Source: Verrucomicrobiota bacterium (GTDB taxonomy: Bacteria > Verrucomicrobiota > Verrucomicrobiia > Limisphaerales > JADLHS01). Taken from it: a stretch of 64,000 nt of DNA. A model generated the notes under the pieces. That model did no database searches. It had not been told where the DNA came from and saw only the letters and a program-made list of their open reading frames with translations. The position numbers were made by a program, and so were the translations under genes. The stretch's first letter is position 1; each line of letters begins with the position of its first letter. Positions 18,732-28,408 of this stretch are shown in pieces. The stretch covers positions 188,777-252,776 of the forward strand of contig JAKQDQ010000042.1 in assembly GCA_029573725.1 (NCBI GenBank), in the 5' to 3' direction.

Positions 18732-20054
18732 ATGAAAACGCCGCACCATTTGGATTTGACCCGCCGCCATTTTCTCAAATCCTCGGCCACCGCCGCCGCC
18801 GCCACGACGCTGGCCGGACTGGAGATCAGCCGCTTTGCCCATGCCGCGGGCAGCGACGTGCTGAAGGTGGGGCTGATTGGCTGCGGCGGTCGCAACACCG
18901 GCGCGGGGGCCCAGGCGTTGCGCGCCGATCCCGGCGCCCGGCTGGTGGCCATGGGCGACATTTTTCTGGAGCGCATCCACAACGCGCGCCGGGCGATTAC
19001 CGCCGAGCTGGCCCGGGACGGCAAAGCGGATCAGGTGCAGGTGAAGGATGATCATTGCTTCACCGGATTCGACAGCTACCGGCATGTCATTGCCGCGTCG
19101 GACGTGGTCCTGATCGCCAACGCGGCAAAGTTTCATCCGTTCCACGCCCATGCCGCCCTGGCGGCGGGCCGGCATGTGTTCGTCGAGAAACCGCACGGCA
19201 TTGATCCGTATGGCATCCGGCAGCTGCAGCAGGCGGAGAATCTGGCCTGGGAAAAACAACTCTGTCTGGTGTCGGGGTTGCAAAGCCGCTATCACACCGG
19301 CTACGCGGAAACGGTCCAACGCATTCACGACGGGGAAATCGGGGAAGTGATCGCCCTCGAGGAAAATTTTCTGCGCGCGCCCTACGGCATTACCGAACGC
19401 AAGCCGGGATTGACCGAGCTGGAATGGCAGTGCAGCACGCAATATCACTTCACCTGGCTGTCCGGCGACGACGTGCCGCAATCACTCGTGCACAACCTGG
19501 ACCGTTCGCGCTGGGTGCTGCACGAAGGCGTCCCGCTCAAGTGCCACGGCCTGGGCGGGCGCTCGTCCATGACCGGGCCCCAGTATGGCAACGTCTTTGA
19601 CCATCACTCGGTGATTTATGAAATGGAAGGCGGCGTGCGCATCTACGCGTTCTGTCGCACCACCACCGGTTGCTATGATGAAGCCTCGAGCCTCGTCCTC
19701 GGCTCGAAAGGGAAGGCGTCGCTCTTAAACTGCCGCATCTGGGGCGAAAAGAACTGGCGCTGGCAGGGCCACTGCGATCCGTACCAGCGGGAACATGACC
19801 TCCTGTTCGCCGCCATTCGCTCCGGCCGGCCGATCAACAATGGCGATTACATGGTGCGCAGCACCTTGACCACCATCATGGGTCAGATTTCCTGTTACAC
19901 CGGCCAGCAGATCACCTGGGAGGAAATCAACGCGTCGGATTTTGCCTATCCGCCCAGGCCGGAGGAGTGCCGCGACGGAATGGAGGCGCCGGTGCAACCC
20001 GGGCCGGACGGGGCGTATCCGGTTTGCATTCCCGGGCAGACCCGGTTGATTTGA
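18732..20054 (+). CDS. Tat-exported Gfo/Idh/MocA family oxidoreductase
   Basis: 440 residues. The twin-arginine signal T-R-R-H-F-L-K (about residues 10-16) is followed by an Ala-rich h-region ending near A-H-A-A-G. The mature protein begins with a Rossmann motif V-G-L-I-G-C-G-G-R at about 47-55. The E-K-P-H-G motif (about 155) is the family E-K-P signature. It is a presumed NAD(P)-dependent sugar or inositol dehydrogenase acting in the periplasm with a cofactor loaded before export. It is followed 13 bp later by a ThuA-domain gene, a common pairing for carbohydrate turnover. Confidence 0.88.
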   Translation: MKTPHHLDLTRRHFLKSSATAAAATTLAGLEISRFAHAAGSDVLKVGLIGCGGRNTGAGAQALRADPGARLVAMGDIFLERIHNARRAITAELARDGKADQVQVKDDHCFTGFDSYRHVIAASDVVLIANAAKFHPFHAHAALAAGRHVFVEKPHGIDPYGIRQLQQAENLAWEKQLCLVSGLQSRYHTGYAETVQRIHDGEIGEVIALEENFLRAPYGITERKPGLTELEWQCSTQYHFTWLSGDDVPQSLVHNLDRSRWVLHEGVPLKCHGLGGRSSMTGPQYGNVFDHHSVIYEMEGGVRIYAFCRTTTGCYDEASSLVLGSKGKASLLNCRIWGEKNWRWQGHCDPYQREHDLLFAAIRSGRPINNGDYMVRSTLTTIMGQISCYTGQQITWEEINASDFAYPPRPEECRDGMEAPVQPGPDGAYPVCIPGQTRLI

Positions 20055-20067
20055 AGGAGGCAGGGGA

Positions 20068-20808
20068 ATGAAGGACTGCTGGTGCTGGCTGGTGTTGGGT
20101 GTCGCCGTGCTGACGGCCGTGCCGGGGCGCGCAGCGGAGCCGGCGCGCGTTCTCCTCGTGACCGGCGTGGATTATCCGGGGCACCAATGGCGTGAAACCG
20201 GCCCCGTGTTGCAGCGGATTCTGGCCGCGGATCCGCGCTTGGATGTGCGCCGGGTCGAGGACCCGCATTTTCTGGATTCAGCGGCGCTCATCCACTACGC
20301 GGTGGTGGTGCTGCATTTTCAAAATTGGGAGGTGTCCGCACCCGGCGTGGCGGCGCGGGAGAATTTGCGCCGGCATGTCGAGCGCGGCGGCGGCCTGTTG
20401 AGCGTTCACTTTGCCTGCGGGGCGTGGCATGGCGAATGGCCGGAGTTTCAAAACCTGCTGGGCCGCGTCTGGCACGGGGCGGGTCCGGACAGGCCGCAGC
20501 ACGATCCGCGCGGTCCGTTCACGGTGCGGATCGTGGATTCCACCCATCCCATCACCCGGGGATTGCACGACTTTGCAACGGATGACGAACTCTACACGTG
20601 TCTGACGGGCACCGCACCCATTCATCTCCTGGCCGAGGCGCAGTCCCGGGTGGACGGGAAAAAACATCCGATGGCCTTCGCCCGCGAATACGGGCAGGGC
20701 CGGGTGTTTGTAACCACGCTGGGGCACGACGTGCGCGCCCTCACCAACTCGAGCGTGCCGCAACTGCTCCGCCAGGCCTGTGCCTGGGCGGCCCGCCAGC
20801 CGGAATAG
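20068..20808 (+). CDS. exported ThuA-domain protein
   Basis: 246 residues with an N-terminal signal peptide (cut near A-A-E-P, about residue 24) and a class-I-amidotransferase-like ThuA domain: V-L-L-V-T-G-V-D-Y-P-G-H-Q-W, then G-G-G-L-L-S-V-H-F-A-C-G-A-W and G-Q-G-R-V-F-V-T-T-L-G-H-D near the end. Shine-Dalgarno GGAGG lies 8 bp before the ATG. ThuA proteins act in trehalose/disaccharide use together with Gfo/Idh enzymes, matching the gene just upstream in the same operon. The exact reaction is unknown. Confidence 0.88.
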   Translation: MKDCWCWLVLGVAVLTAVPGRAAEPARVLLVTGVDYPGHQWRETGPVLQRILAADPRLDVRRVEDPHFLDSAALIHYAVVVLHFQNWEVSAPGVAARENLRRHVERGGGLLSVHFACGAWHGEWPEFQNLLGRVWHGAGPDRPQHDPRGPFTVRIVDSTHPITRGLHDFATDDELYTCLTGTAPIHLLAEAQSRVDGKKHPMAFAREYGQGRVFVTTLGHDVRALTNSSVPQLLRQACAWAARQPE

Positions 20809-21159
20809 GGACGAGACGTCCTGCAGGGCATCACCCGTGGCCCGGTTCACGGGAGGGTAATCGGTTTATCCCTCCGGGCCGGAGGCAAAGAACGTGGCGG
20901 GGGCCGGCCCAGGCGCGCTGCACATAATGCTCGCGCAGCAACCGGCCGCGCACGCGCCCCGCTTCCGCCCCGCACCGGGTCAAGGGCGACATGAACATGC
21001 GATCGGCCGGCTTCCGGCCGCCCGGCGAAATCGGTTCAAGCATTTTCCACGTTTCGCCCATGCGGCGACCGTATGGAAGCGGACGGCCCGACCGCAAAGC
21101 GGCGATGCGTTGCGAACCGGATGCCGTCGCGCGATGACGGGGCTCGCGCGCCGCTGGAT
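20809..21159. other. convergent intergenic region, 351 bp
   Basis: This lies between the stops of the ThuA gene and the TIGR03790 gene. A hairpin-prone stretch occurs at 20839-20880: GGCCCGG against CCGGGCC, and GGAGGG against CCCTCC. It lacks a U tract. No gene was recognised. Confidence 0.45.
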
Positions 21160-23538
21160 TCAGGGCGTCACCAGGCGCGTCCACCGGGTGGCCGTCCGAT
21201 ATTGTCGGCCGCCGCGGTCCTGCACAAGTGCGTAAAAGGGATGCAATCCGGCGCCGAGCGCCGTTCCGCTGATGGTAAAATGCTGGGGTCCGGAACCCTC
21301 CAGCGTTTCCAGCGCGCCGCCCGTGCTGAACAGGGTGACGCGGACCACGTCAGGCACATTTGCCGTGACTTGCAGGTGATAGGTTCCACTCACCGCATTG
21401 GTTGCCTCCAAATCGGGCGCATCCAAGGCGGCCTCCAGCGTGGTGTTTTGGATGCGTATCGGCAGGGTGATTTTCGTTTGCGTGCGCACGTGACTGCCTT
21501 CATAAGCCACCGCCGTCAGTTCATGATGGCCATCGGGCAGTGGCGTCGTGTCGAACGCCACTTCCACCGGCAGTTCCAACGCGCCGGCGGTGAGGTAGAG
21601 GTGATTGCGCGGCTGCAGGTCGGACAGGTTGGCGGTCAGACGATTCGTGCGTGCCGGACTCAACACCAGCGACCCCGAGCCCGTGAAGGCCACCTGCGTT
21701 TCCGCCGCCCTGCGTCCGGGACTGCGCGCGACCAGGGTGAAGGTGGGGTTGCCGAATCCCGTGGTCAAATCCGCCGCCGCCACACCGTCCGGGCCCTGCA
21801 GGGCCGGCGTTGCGTTGATCGCCGCCAGCAAGTTGGACAGGACCTGGGCGGAGGTGGCGCCGGGCTGTTGATTGGTGTAGCCCACCGTCACCACCGCGCC
21901 GCTGGAGGGGATGTGGTGCAGTTGCAACCAGGTCCCCACTTGCACCGTGCCGCCGACGGTGTACTGCCGCGCGCCATGGGCCGGGGAATCCAGAAACGCG
22001 GGCCGGGCCGCGGTGATAAACGTCGTCAGGGCTGGTCCCGTGCCGGCGGAGGTGTGAAAGGGTACCGGTGCGGCAGAGTTGTCTTCCGGTGCCGCCGCCG
22101 TCGCCGGGCGAAGATTCACGGGGGCGGCCGGCCGGCGCGGTGCGGCGTCCCGCAATTCCACGCGGTCTCCGTACGCCACCGCCAGGGTCCTGGTGCGGTT
22201 GCTGACGCTGGTGGCGTTGAAGGCCGCCGCCAACCCGGCCGCGATCGATCCCAACGTGGCTCCGGGGGGCACCGTGTAGGTGATCCGCTGAGTGCCCAGA
22301 CGCGCTTCAATCCGGTTTCCTGCCTGGGGCGCGATATGGGTTACGGTTTGAAAAAATTTTCCGTCCACGAACAGATCCACCTGTTGCAACGGACGGGTCG
22401 CTTCCGCAGCGGAGAAGTGGAGTCGCAGCGGGGCCACACCGCGCAGCACGGCTTGGGGGGACGGAGCCAGCCAGGTCCCTGTGCCGGACCGGGCAAAGGG
22501 TGCGGCCAGGGGTTCACCCACCACCAATCCCTGATACGGCAGCTGCAAACTCTGGTAGTAACATTCGGCCAGCGTGAAGCCGCGCGCCTGGTAGAAGTAA
22601 TTTTGCGGGTGGGGAAACTTGGCGAGGTTCGCACCCGGCTCCGCGACGGTGCCGTAGCTGCCGGCGGCCCCCGCCTGCAAAAAGGCGAGCGCCGTCGTTT
22701 GTCCGCCATTAAAAAGCTGCCCGCCAAACGAGGTCAGACTGTCCGCCATCGCCCCCGGCACGAACACGTCCGAACCGATGGAAAAATAGGCCAGCCCGGT
22801 TTGATAACCCAGCAAACCACTGCGTCCGAGCGGCGAATCCTCATCCACCCGGATCACCTGATAATTGCCGCGCAGTTGCGTGTTGAAGCAGGCATCGTCG
22901 AACTCCACAAACCGAATGCGTCGGAGCGGGTCCGAGGTCTTGGCCAAAACCACCGGCGCGTCGGGGAAAGTGCCATCGCTGCGGACGCCCTGATCCACCA
23001 CGCGCCTGGCCGCGGCCAGCGTGGGCCCGGTGATCATGGTTGCCAGAAAGGACGGCGTGGGGGCGGTGACGGGGGCGGCGTCGGGAAAGACGCCCTCGCT
23101 GCCAAAATAGCTGTTGGCCAGGGGACCGGCCTCTGAATCCCGCTTCACGCCATAAAACAAACTGGCGGTGGTGCTGTTCACGGTGCTGCCGTTCACCGTT
23201 TGATACGGAATGTCCATGGACAGCACCAGGTGGGAAATTTGTCCGCTCAACCCGCGTTGCGCGAGCGCTTGCCACACCGGCTGCAACAGCACCGTTTCAA
23301 ATTGCGCCGCGTCCCAGGCCACCCGCCCGCCGCTCCAAGAGATGCGGACGACGTTGTCCGCCGGCACCTGACGTTGTTCGCAATAGTAGTTCCCCAGCGC
23401 GACGGAGTCGGCGCTGTTTTGATTGACGACGACGAGCGTGTTAAGTCCGCTGCCTCCGGCCCAGGCGCGTCCCGCCAGGAGCACGAACATCAGGAATTTC
23501 CCGACCGAGTTGAGTTGCCGCAAGCCAACCATCCGCAT
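21160..23538 (-). CDS. TIGR03790-family exported protein
   Basis: 792 residues from the ATG at 23536-23538 (or two codons later); the in-frame extension to 23844 would precede the signal peptide. Signal peptide (K-F-L-M-F-V-L-L-A-G-R-A-W-A) cut near A-W-A-G. The N-terminal half matches the TIGR03790 pattern: V-V-V-N-Q-N-S-A-D-S at the start, N-Y-Y-C-E-Q-R-Q-V-P, then L-V-L-S-M-D-I-P-Y. The C-terminal half contains Ig-like repeats near 700-790 and a variable linker rich in Ala/Thr. The function of the family is unknown; it is seen in Verrucomicrobia and some deltaproteobacteria. It is divergent from a beta-propeller-like exported protein. Confidence 0.75.
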   Translation of the reverse strand: MRMVGLRQLNSVGKFLMFVLLAGRAWAGGSGLNTLVVVNQNSADSVALGNYYCEQRQVPADNVVRISWSGGRVAWDAAQFETVLLQPVWQALAQRGLSGQISHLVLSMDIPYQTVNGSTVNSTTASLFYGVKRDSEAGPLANSYFGSEGVFPDAAPVTAPTPSFLATMITGPTLAAARRVVDQGVRSDGTFPDAPVVLAKTSDPLRRIRFVEFDDACFNTQLRGNYQVIRVDEDSPLGRSGLLGYQTGLAYFSIGSDVFVPGAMADSLTSFGGQLFNGGQTTALAFLQAGAAGSYGTVAEPGANLAKFPHPQNYFYQARGFTLAECYYQSLQLPYQGLVVGEPLAAPFARSGTGTWLAPSPQAVLRGVAPLRLHFSAAEATRPLQQVDLFVDGKFFQTVTHIAPQAGNRIEARLGTQRITYTVPPGATLGSIAAGLAAAFNATSVSNRTRTLAVAYGDRVELRDAAPRRPAAPVNLRPATAAAPEDNSAAPVPFHTSAGTGPALTTFITAARPAFLDSPAHGARQYTVGGTVQVGTWLQLHHIPSSGAVVTVGYTNQQPGATSAQVLSNLLAAINATPALQGPDGVAAADLTTGFGNPTFTLVARSPGRRAAETQVAFTGSGSLVLSPARTNRLTANLSDLQPRNHLYLTAGALELPVEVAFDTTPLPDGHHELTAVAYEGSHVRTQTKITLPIRIQNTTLEAALDAPDLEATNAVSGTYHLQVTANVPDVVRVTLFSTGGALETLEGSGPQHFTISGTALGAGLHPFYALVQDRGGRQYRTATRWTRLVTP

Positions 23539-23859
23539 AAACCACAAAGAATAAAGCAATTGCGATGCCTCCGGGGGCAATCCCGTTGTTCCCACCCAAC
23601 CCCGCTGAAACCAGGCCTTTCGAACCGCTACGCACCCCGCAGCCGCACAGAACTTGCCGCGAATGAGACACCATTTGCGCCGGTCAAGGCAAAGCAAATC
23701 CGGTTGGGACCGGCGGACGATCGAAAAACCGGGCGGCGGCGCTGTCTCCGCTTCCGGTGGGTGAACGAGAACAAGGCGGCCGCGCTCGCGGGGCCGGCGC
23801 ACAGCGGTACAGCGGCCTCCGACTTGACCCCGATGGCGGACCATTTAATATTTGGCCCG
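23539..23859. other. divergent intergenic region, 321 bp
   Basis: The promoters of two exported-protein genes must lie here. An in-frame open stretch upstream of the plus-strand ATG looks like read-through of the antisense frame, not coding. No confident promoter boxes were found. Confidence 0.45.
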
Positions 23860-26214
23860 ATGAACCGTCTCCCCGCGATATTCCTGGCCATGGGCCTCGT
23901 GCGGTGCGCCGGTGCCGACAATCCGGACGATGCGCGTTGGGACTTTCGCTTTGGCCGACCGGCTTTGGATGGAGGTGCGCTGGCGGCGGTATGGCACGAC
24001 GGCGAACTGTTTGTCGGCGGAGCTTTTCAGGGTGCAGGCGCAAACTTTGCCCCCGGCGTGGCCCGCTGGGACGGCACCAATTGGTGGCCGGTGGGTGAAG
24101 GATTGTCCGCCACCAATGCCATCGGCTGGACAGTCACGTCTTTGGCCGTCTGGGAGCATGAACTTTATGCCGGTGGAAATTTCGTGCGTTCGGGCGATGA
24201 CTGGCTGCCCGGTCTGGCCCGTTGGAACGGCACAAACTGGAGCGCGTTGCCTGGTATTGCCGCCGCGCGGGTTCGTCGGCTTCTGGTTCAAAACGGCAGT
24301 TTGTTTGCCGCGGGCAACCTGCAGTTGGCTGGCGACACCAACTATTACGGCGTCGCCCGTTGGAATGGAAACGTCTGGGAAACGTACGACAGCCGGATTG
24401 GCAGGACGGAGGGAATTGGGTGCATCGCCGTGCGCGGTGAGACGGTGTATGTTTCCGGTGACTTCAACGTCATTGCGGATACGGCAATTCCGTATAATGC
24501 GTATTGGAATGGCGCAACCTGGCAGCTTTTACCTGGGCTGACCAATCAAACCTTTCGCACGCTCGCCATCCACGCCGGCGGACTCTACGGAAGCGGTTCG
24601 TTCACCCATATCGGCGGAATTGCCGCCAACAATCTCGCGCGTTGGGACGGGGAAAGTTGGTGGCCGGTGGGCGACGGATTCGATCAAGCACCAGACCGCC
24701 TGCTCTCCACGCCCAGTGGTTTGTATGCCGTGGGCAGTTTGAAGCAGAGTGGAAGCACCACGATAAATAATGTGGCGCGTTGGAATGGTTCAGCCTGGCA
24801 ATCCCTCGGCGCGGATACCTGGCCGGCGGCTGAAAATCCGAACGAATTATGCCTTGCGGATGATGGGCGGTTGTTCGCGGTCGGCTATTTTTTCTCGGTT
24901 CAGGGGCAACGCGCCGGACACGCCGCGGAGTGGACCGGCACGCAGTGGAAGCCGTTGGTGGTCAACAACAGCCTCGCGCTGACAGATGGTTTTCTGAGCA
25001 TTTTCTCAATCGCTGCCGACAAAGATTCGCTGTTCGTCGGAGGAGTTTATTCCGAACCGGCCGGGGCGAGCGGTCGTGCCGTCTGGCAATTGAAATCCAA
25101 CGTTTGGGCGAAATTGGGCGGGGACTTTACGAACATTGGCGGAGCTCCCGTTATTGCGAGTCTGGTGGTCCAAAACGGTCAGTTGTTTGCCGGGGGCGCG
25201 TTCACGAATGTGAATCACGCCACCATTCACCATCTTGCTCGCTGGGATGGCGACCAATGGCAGCCGGTCGGCAACATCACGAACGGCCCCATCGGCGCCA
25301 TGGTCAGCGACGGAACGAATCTCTTCATCGGTGAATCGCCTGCCGGTTTCCAAGTCAACGGTCGGACGGTGAAACGGTGGGATGGCCATCAATGGAGCAC
25401 ATTGGCGGATCAGGTGAACAACGGAATCACGGCACTTGCCTGGGCGGAAGGTGATCTTTACGCGGGTGGCGGCTTCACTCGTATCGGCACGTTGGCGGCA
25501 AACCGCATTGCCGTTTGGAAAAATGGTCAATGGGAAACCTTGGGTGGTGGGATGGACGGGGCGGCCGGCGTCACGGTGCAAGCCATCGTCGTGGACGGGA
25601 CAAACGTGTTTGCCGGTGGACGCTTCGCAACGGCGGGTGGAGTGGCGGTCAATAATCTGGCGCGCTGGGATGGTGCGCAGTGGCATCCGGTTGGCTCCCC
25701 GCCAACGGACGGGGTGTGGGCGCCCGCCACGGCGATCATGGCCCTGACGATACGGGACGGGAACCTCTACGTGGGTGGATTTTTCACCGGGGCCGGCGGA
25801 CAAAACATTCCGGCGCTGGCCCGATTTGATGGGACAAACTGGACGCGACTGGGCTCCGGGCTACGCGGTTGGGAGGTCGCTACTCCCGTACCAAGAGTGC
25901 GAACTATGGCATGGCAGGAAAACGCGTTGTGGGTGGGCGGCCTCTTTCCCGCCGCAGGCAATAAATCTGCAGTCAGCCTGGCCCGATGGGTGGCACATCC
26001 TGCCATGCGATTATCGGTCCCGGAATCCATGGAAAATGAAGCATGGCGAATCCGCGCCAGTGGCGTGACCGGTTTGCGCTTTGTTGTGGAGAGTTCAACG
26101 GATCTCCAAGAATGGACGGAATGCACACGCGGCCAGGGCGATACCGACCCTTGGGAATTCCAAGACGCCAGTTCAAGCTCCCCCCGTTTTTACCGCACCG
26201 TTCTGTGCCCGTGA
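23860..26214 (+). CDS. exported beta-propeller-like repeat protein with C-terminal ESSTDL module
   Basis: 784 residues from the ATG at 23860, chosen because a signal peptide (N-R-L-P-A-I-F-L-A-M-G-L-V-R-C-A-G-A) follows; the frame is open upstream to 23200 but is antisense there. The body has about 13 repeats of 45-60 residues built on 'L-Y-A-G-G-x-F ... L-A-R-W-D-G-x-x-W-x-P-V-G'. This pattern resembles propeller blades of Kelch/Rax2-like or delta-60-type proteins. The C-terminus has V-V-E-S-S-T-D-L-Q-E-W, shared with the metallophosphoesterase at 13-16.5 kb. It is likely secreted or surface-attached; its ligand is unknown. Confidence 0.7.
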   Translation: MNRLPAIFLAMGLVRCAGADNPDDARWDFRFGRPALDGGALAAVWHDGELFVGGAFQGAGANFAPGVARWDGTNWWPVGEGLSATNAIGWTVTSLAVWEHELYAGGNFVRSGDDWLPGLARWNGTNWSALPGIAAARVRRLLVQNGSLFAAGNLQLAGDTNYYGVARWNGNVWETYDSRIGRTEGIGCIAVRGETVYVSGDFNVIADTAIPYNAYWNGATWQLLPGLTNQTFRTLAIHAGGLYGSGSFTHIGGIAANNLARWDGESWWPVGDGFDQAPDRLLSTPSGLYAVGSLKQSGSTTINNVARWNGSAWQSLGADTWPAAENPNELCLADDGRLFAVGYFFSVQGQRAGHAAEWTGTQWKPLVVNNSLALTDGFLSIFSIAADKDSLFVGGVYSEPAGASGRAVWQLKSNVWAKLGGDFTNIGGAPVIASLVVQNGQLFAGGAFTNVNHATIHHLARWDGDQWQPVGNITNGPIGAMVSDGTNLFIGESPAGFQVNGRTVKRWDGHQWSTLADQVNNGITALAWAEGDLYAGGGFTRIGTLAANRIAVWKNGQWETLGGGMDGAAGVTVQAIVVDGTNVFAGGRFATAGGVAVNNLARWDGAQWHPVGSPPTDGVWAPATAIMALTIRDGNLYVGGFFTGAGGQNIPALARFDGTNWTRLGSGLRGWEVATPVPRVRTMAWQENALWVGGLFPAAGNKSAVSLARWVAHPAMRLSVPESMENEAWRIRASGVTGLRFVVESSTDLQEWTECTRGQGDTDPWEFQDASSSSPRFYRTVLCP

Positions 26215-26314
26215 AGTCCCTGGTTGCACGACGCGCTTGAGTCTCCGGCAACCAGGGCCGTCGGAGATTTCCACACCGGACGCGGGATTTGAGCCGGTGC
26301 GGGTCGTGGCGACG

Positions 26315-27268
26315 TTATTCAAGGCGGCGCAAGAATTGGAGCGCGTCTTCGAAATCGGCAGGCAGGGGAGCGGAGCATGTCAAAGGCTGGCCGGTATGCG
26401 GATGGATGAAGGTCAGTTTCCAGGCGTGGAGCAGGAGCCGCGGGGCTGCGTAGCGGGTTCGTTCCGCCAGGCGCCGGGTCTGCCGTTGGCCGTAGGTGAG
26501 GTCGCCGGCGATGGGAAACCCGAGGTGGCGGAAGTGAACGCGGATTTGATGGGTGCGCCCGGTGTGCAGACGCGCTTCCATCAGGGTGGCTTCGTTGAGT
26601 CGCTCCAGGACGCGATACTCCGTATGGGCGGAGCGACCGGTCTGGTCGGAGTGGACGGCCATGCGTTTTCGTTGGGTGGGATGCCGGCCGATGGCGGCGC
26701 GGATGTGGCCGGAGGGATGCGGGACGATGCCGCAGACGACTGCCAGGTAGCATTTCTGCACCGAGCGGGCGGCGAATTGGGTGGAGAGAGCGATGTGGGC
26801 GGCGTCTTGTTTGGCAACGACCAGGCAACCGCTGGTTTCCTTGTCGAGCCGGTGGACGATGCCGGGCCGGGCCACGCCGCCGATGCCGCTGAGTTCACCG
26901 CGACAATGGTGCAACAACGCGTTGACCAGCGTGTGACACTCGTGGCCGGCGGCAGGATGCACGACGAGCCCGGGAGGCTTGTTGACCACCAACAGGCTTG
27001 CGTCCTCGTAAAGGATGTCCAGCGGGATGGCTTCCGGCCGGGTGGCGGCGGGGCTGGCTTCCGGAAACTCGATCCGCACCAGTTCACCCGCGCGCGGTGC
27101 GTGCGTGGGTTTGGTCGGTTGGGAATTGATCGTGATGTGACCCGTGGCGATGAGCCGTTGAATCGTGCCGCGCGAAAGCTCCGGCAATTGGCGGCGCAGG
27201 AACACATCCAGTCGCTCGCCCGGCCAGGAGCGGTCAATGGTCAATGAGACCGTGCGCGGCGGAGTCAT
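26315..27268 (-). CDS. rluD: RluD-type 23S rRNA pseudouridine synthase
   Basis: 317 residues with an N-terminal S4 domain (R-L-D-V-F-L-R-R-Q-L-P, about 19-65), catalytic motif G-I-V-H-R-L-D-K-E-T-S-G (Asp nucleophile, about residue 140) and R-T-H-Q-I-R-V-H-F near 238-246. RluA/RluD-family enzymes isomerise uridines in the large rRNA. It is 9 bp downstream of lspA, the same pairing seen in many bacteria. RluA, RluC and RluD cannot be fully separated by eye; S4 plus length favours RluD. Confidence 0.88.
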   Translation of the reverse strand: MTPPRTVSLTIDRSWPGERLDVFLRRQLPELSRGTIQRLIATGHITINSQPTKPTHAPRAGELVRIEFPEASPAATRPEAIPLDILYEDASLLVVNKPPGLVVHPAAGHECHTLVNALLHHCRGELSGIGGVARPGIVHRLDKETSGCLVVAKQDAAHIALSTQFAARSVQKCYLAVVCGIVPHPSGHIRAAIGRHPTQRKRMAVHSDQTGRSAHTEYRVLERLNEATLMEARLHTGRTHQIRVHFRHLGFPIAGDLTYGQRQTRRLAERTRYAAPRLLLHAWKLTFIHPHTGQPLTCSAPLPADFEDALQFLRRLE

Positions 27269-27277
27269 TCCAGCGAC

Positions 27278-27826
27278 TCAGGAAACCCCGGGCCCGGCGG
27301 AGGTTTTAGCCGGGAGCCGGGCCGCTCTTTCCGTCCGCCACGACACCCAGAAGATCAGGGTGACGCCGACGCAGATGGCGCTGTCGGCCACGTTGAAGGC
27401 GGGGAATCCCACCTCCCCATTGGCGGTGTTGAGATAGAACCGCAGAAAATCAATGACATGCTGGCGCCCGGGGAGCAGGCGGTCGGTCAGGTTGCCCGCG
27501 ATGCCGCCCAACACGAGGCCAAACGCGAAGCGGCCGAGGCGGGAGCGCAGTTCAAAGTGTTTGCGCGCGAGAAACAGGCCCACCAGGGCGACGGCGGCGA
27601 CGGCGGCGAGGAGCTTGTTGTTGCCGGAGAGGAAGCTCCAGGCGGCGCCGGTGTTGCCCCAATGGACGAATTTGAAGAAACCGGGGATGATGACCCGCTC
27701 CTGCCATTGGCCGAGCAACTGCAGGACGATGTATTTGGTGAGCTGGTCCAGGGCGTAAAGGCCGATGGCCACCACCAGCAGGCGGCGGGTTGGCGAACTG
27801 GAGGCTGACGGGACAGTGCTCAACAC
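27278..27826 (-). CDS. lspA: lipoprotein signal peptidase (signal peptidase II)
   Basis: 182 residues with four membrane helices. The aspartyl protease dyad lies in G-N-L-T-D-R-L (about residue 110) and F-N-V-A-D-S-A-I (about 146). The conserved N-T-G-A-A-W-S-F is present near residues 57-64. It cleaves the signal peptide of diacylglyceryl-modified prolipoproteins in the inner membrane. It is first in a unit with rluD and divergent from rplM. Confidence 0.93.
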   Translation of the reverse strand: MLSTVPSASSSPTRRLLVVAIGLYALDQLTKYIVLQLLGQWQERVIIPGFFKFVHWGNTGAAWSFLSGNNKLLAAVAAVALVGLFLARKHFELRSRLGRFAFGLVLGGIAGNLTDRLLPGRQHVIDFLRFYLNTANGEVGFPAFNVADSAICVGVTLIFWVSWRTERAARLPAKTSAGPGVS

Positions 27827-27892
27827 GCGATTTTACCACTCGGACCCGCAGCTTGCCGGATTCATCCCCCGAAAATCCAGTCGAAAGAGCTG

Positions 27893-27920
27893 TTGACTTC
27901 GGGGCGGCATTTGATACTTT
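27893..27920 (+). promoter_or_regulatory. probable rplM-rpsI promoter
   Basis: TTGACT (27893-27898), a 16-bp spacer and TACTTT (27915-27920) lie 24 bp before the rplM ATG. The -35 is good and the -10 moderate. The divergent lspA start is 67 bp away on the other side. Confidence 0.45.
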
Positions 27921-27943
27921 CGCCCTCCCTTCGACGGGATTTG

Positions 27944-28378
27944 ATGAAAACGCATTTACCAAAAGTGAATTTGAACGAGCGCCAGTGGCATGTCATTGAT
28001 GCCGAGGGTGCGGTCCTGGGCCGCCTGGCCGTGCAGGTGGCCGACATTTTGCGGGGAAAAAACAAGCCCGTCTATACGCCCCACCTCGACGCGGGCGACT
28101 TCGTGGTTGTCATCAACGCCGAGAAGGTCAGGCTCACCGGCAAGAAGGAAACCGCCAAGGAATACATGACCTATTCCGGTTGGAAGGGTGGTGAGAAGTA
28201 CACCACGGTCGAGCAATTGCGCGCCAAGCAGCCCGAGCAGCTCATTCATCGCGCCGTCAAGGGCATGATTCCCAAGAACCGCCTCGGTCGCGTGTTGCTG
28301 ACCAAGCTCAAGGTTTACAAGGGCGACAAGCATCCGCACTCCGCGCAGCGGCCGGCCGCACTCAAGGCCGCGCATTGA
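27944..28378 (+). CDS. rplM: 50S ribosomal protein L13
   Basis: 144 residues from the ATG at 27944; codons upstream in frame overlap the promoter. Characteristic parts are R-Q-W-H-V-I-D-A-E-G-A-V-L-G-R-L-A, A-G-D-F-V-V-V-I-N-A, the lysine-rich centre and H-R-A-V-K-G-M-I-P-K-N-R-L-G-R. It pairs with rpsI 30 bp downstream, the universal L13-S9 operon. Confidence 0.97.
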   Translation: MKTHLPKVNLNERQWHVIDAEGAVLGRLAVQVADILRGKNKPVYTPHLDAGDFVVVINAEKVRLTGKKETAKEYMTYSGWKGGEKYTTVEQLRAKQPEQLIHRAVKGMIPKNRLGRVLLTKLKVYKGDKHPHSAQRPAALKAAH

Positions 28379-28408
28379 TTTCCGTTTCAATCACTCATAA
28401 TACATTCG

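Noticed and set aside
18578-19024. N-terminal extension of the LeuC frame
   Set aside because: It overlaps the first 290 bp of the divergent Tat-signal oxidoreductase, and LeuC has a normal start at 18577.
21073-23136. 687-codon open frame on the plus strand
   Set aside because: It is antisense to the TIGR03790-family gene and has Arg/Gly/Gln-rich translation without domains.
23200-23859. N-terminal extension of the propeller-like protein
   Set aside because: It lies over the TIGR03790 gene and its promoter; a signal peptide starts at 23860.
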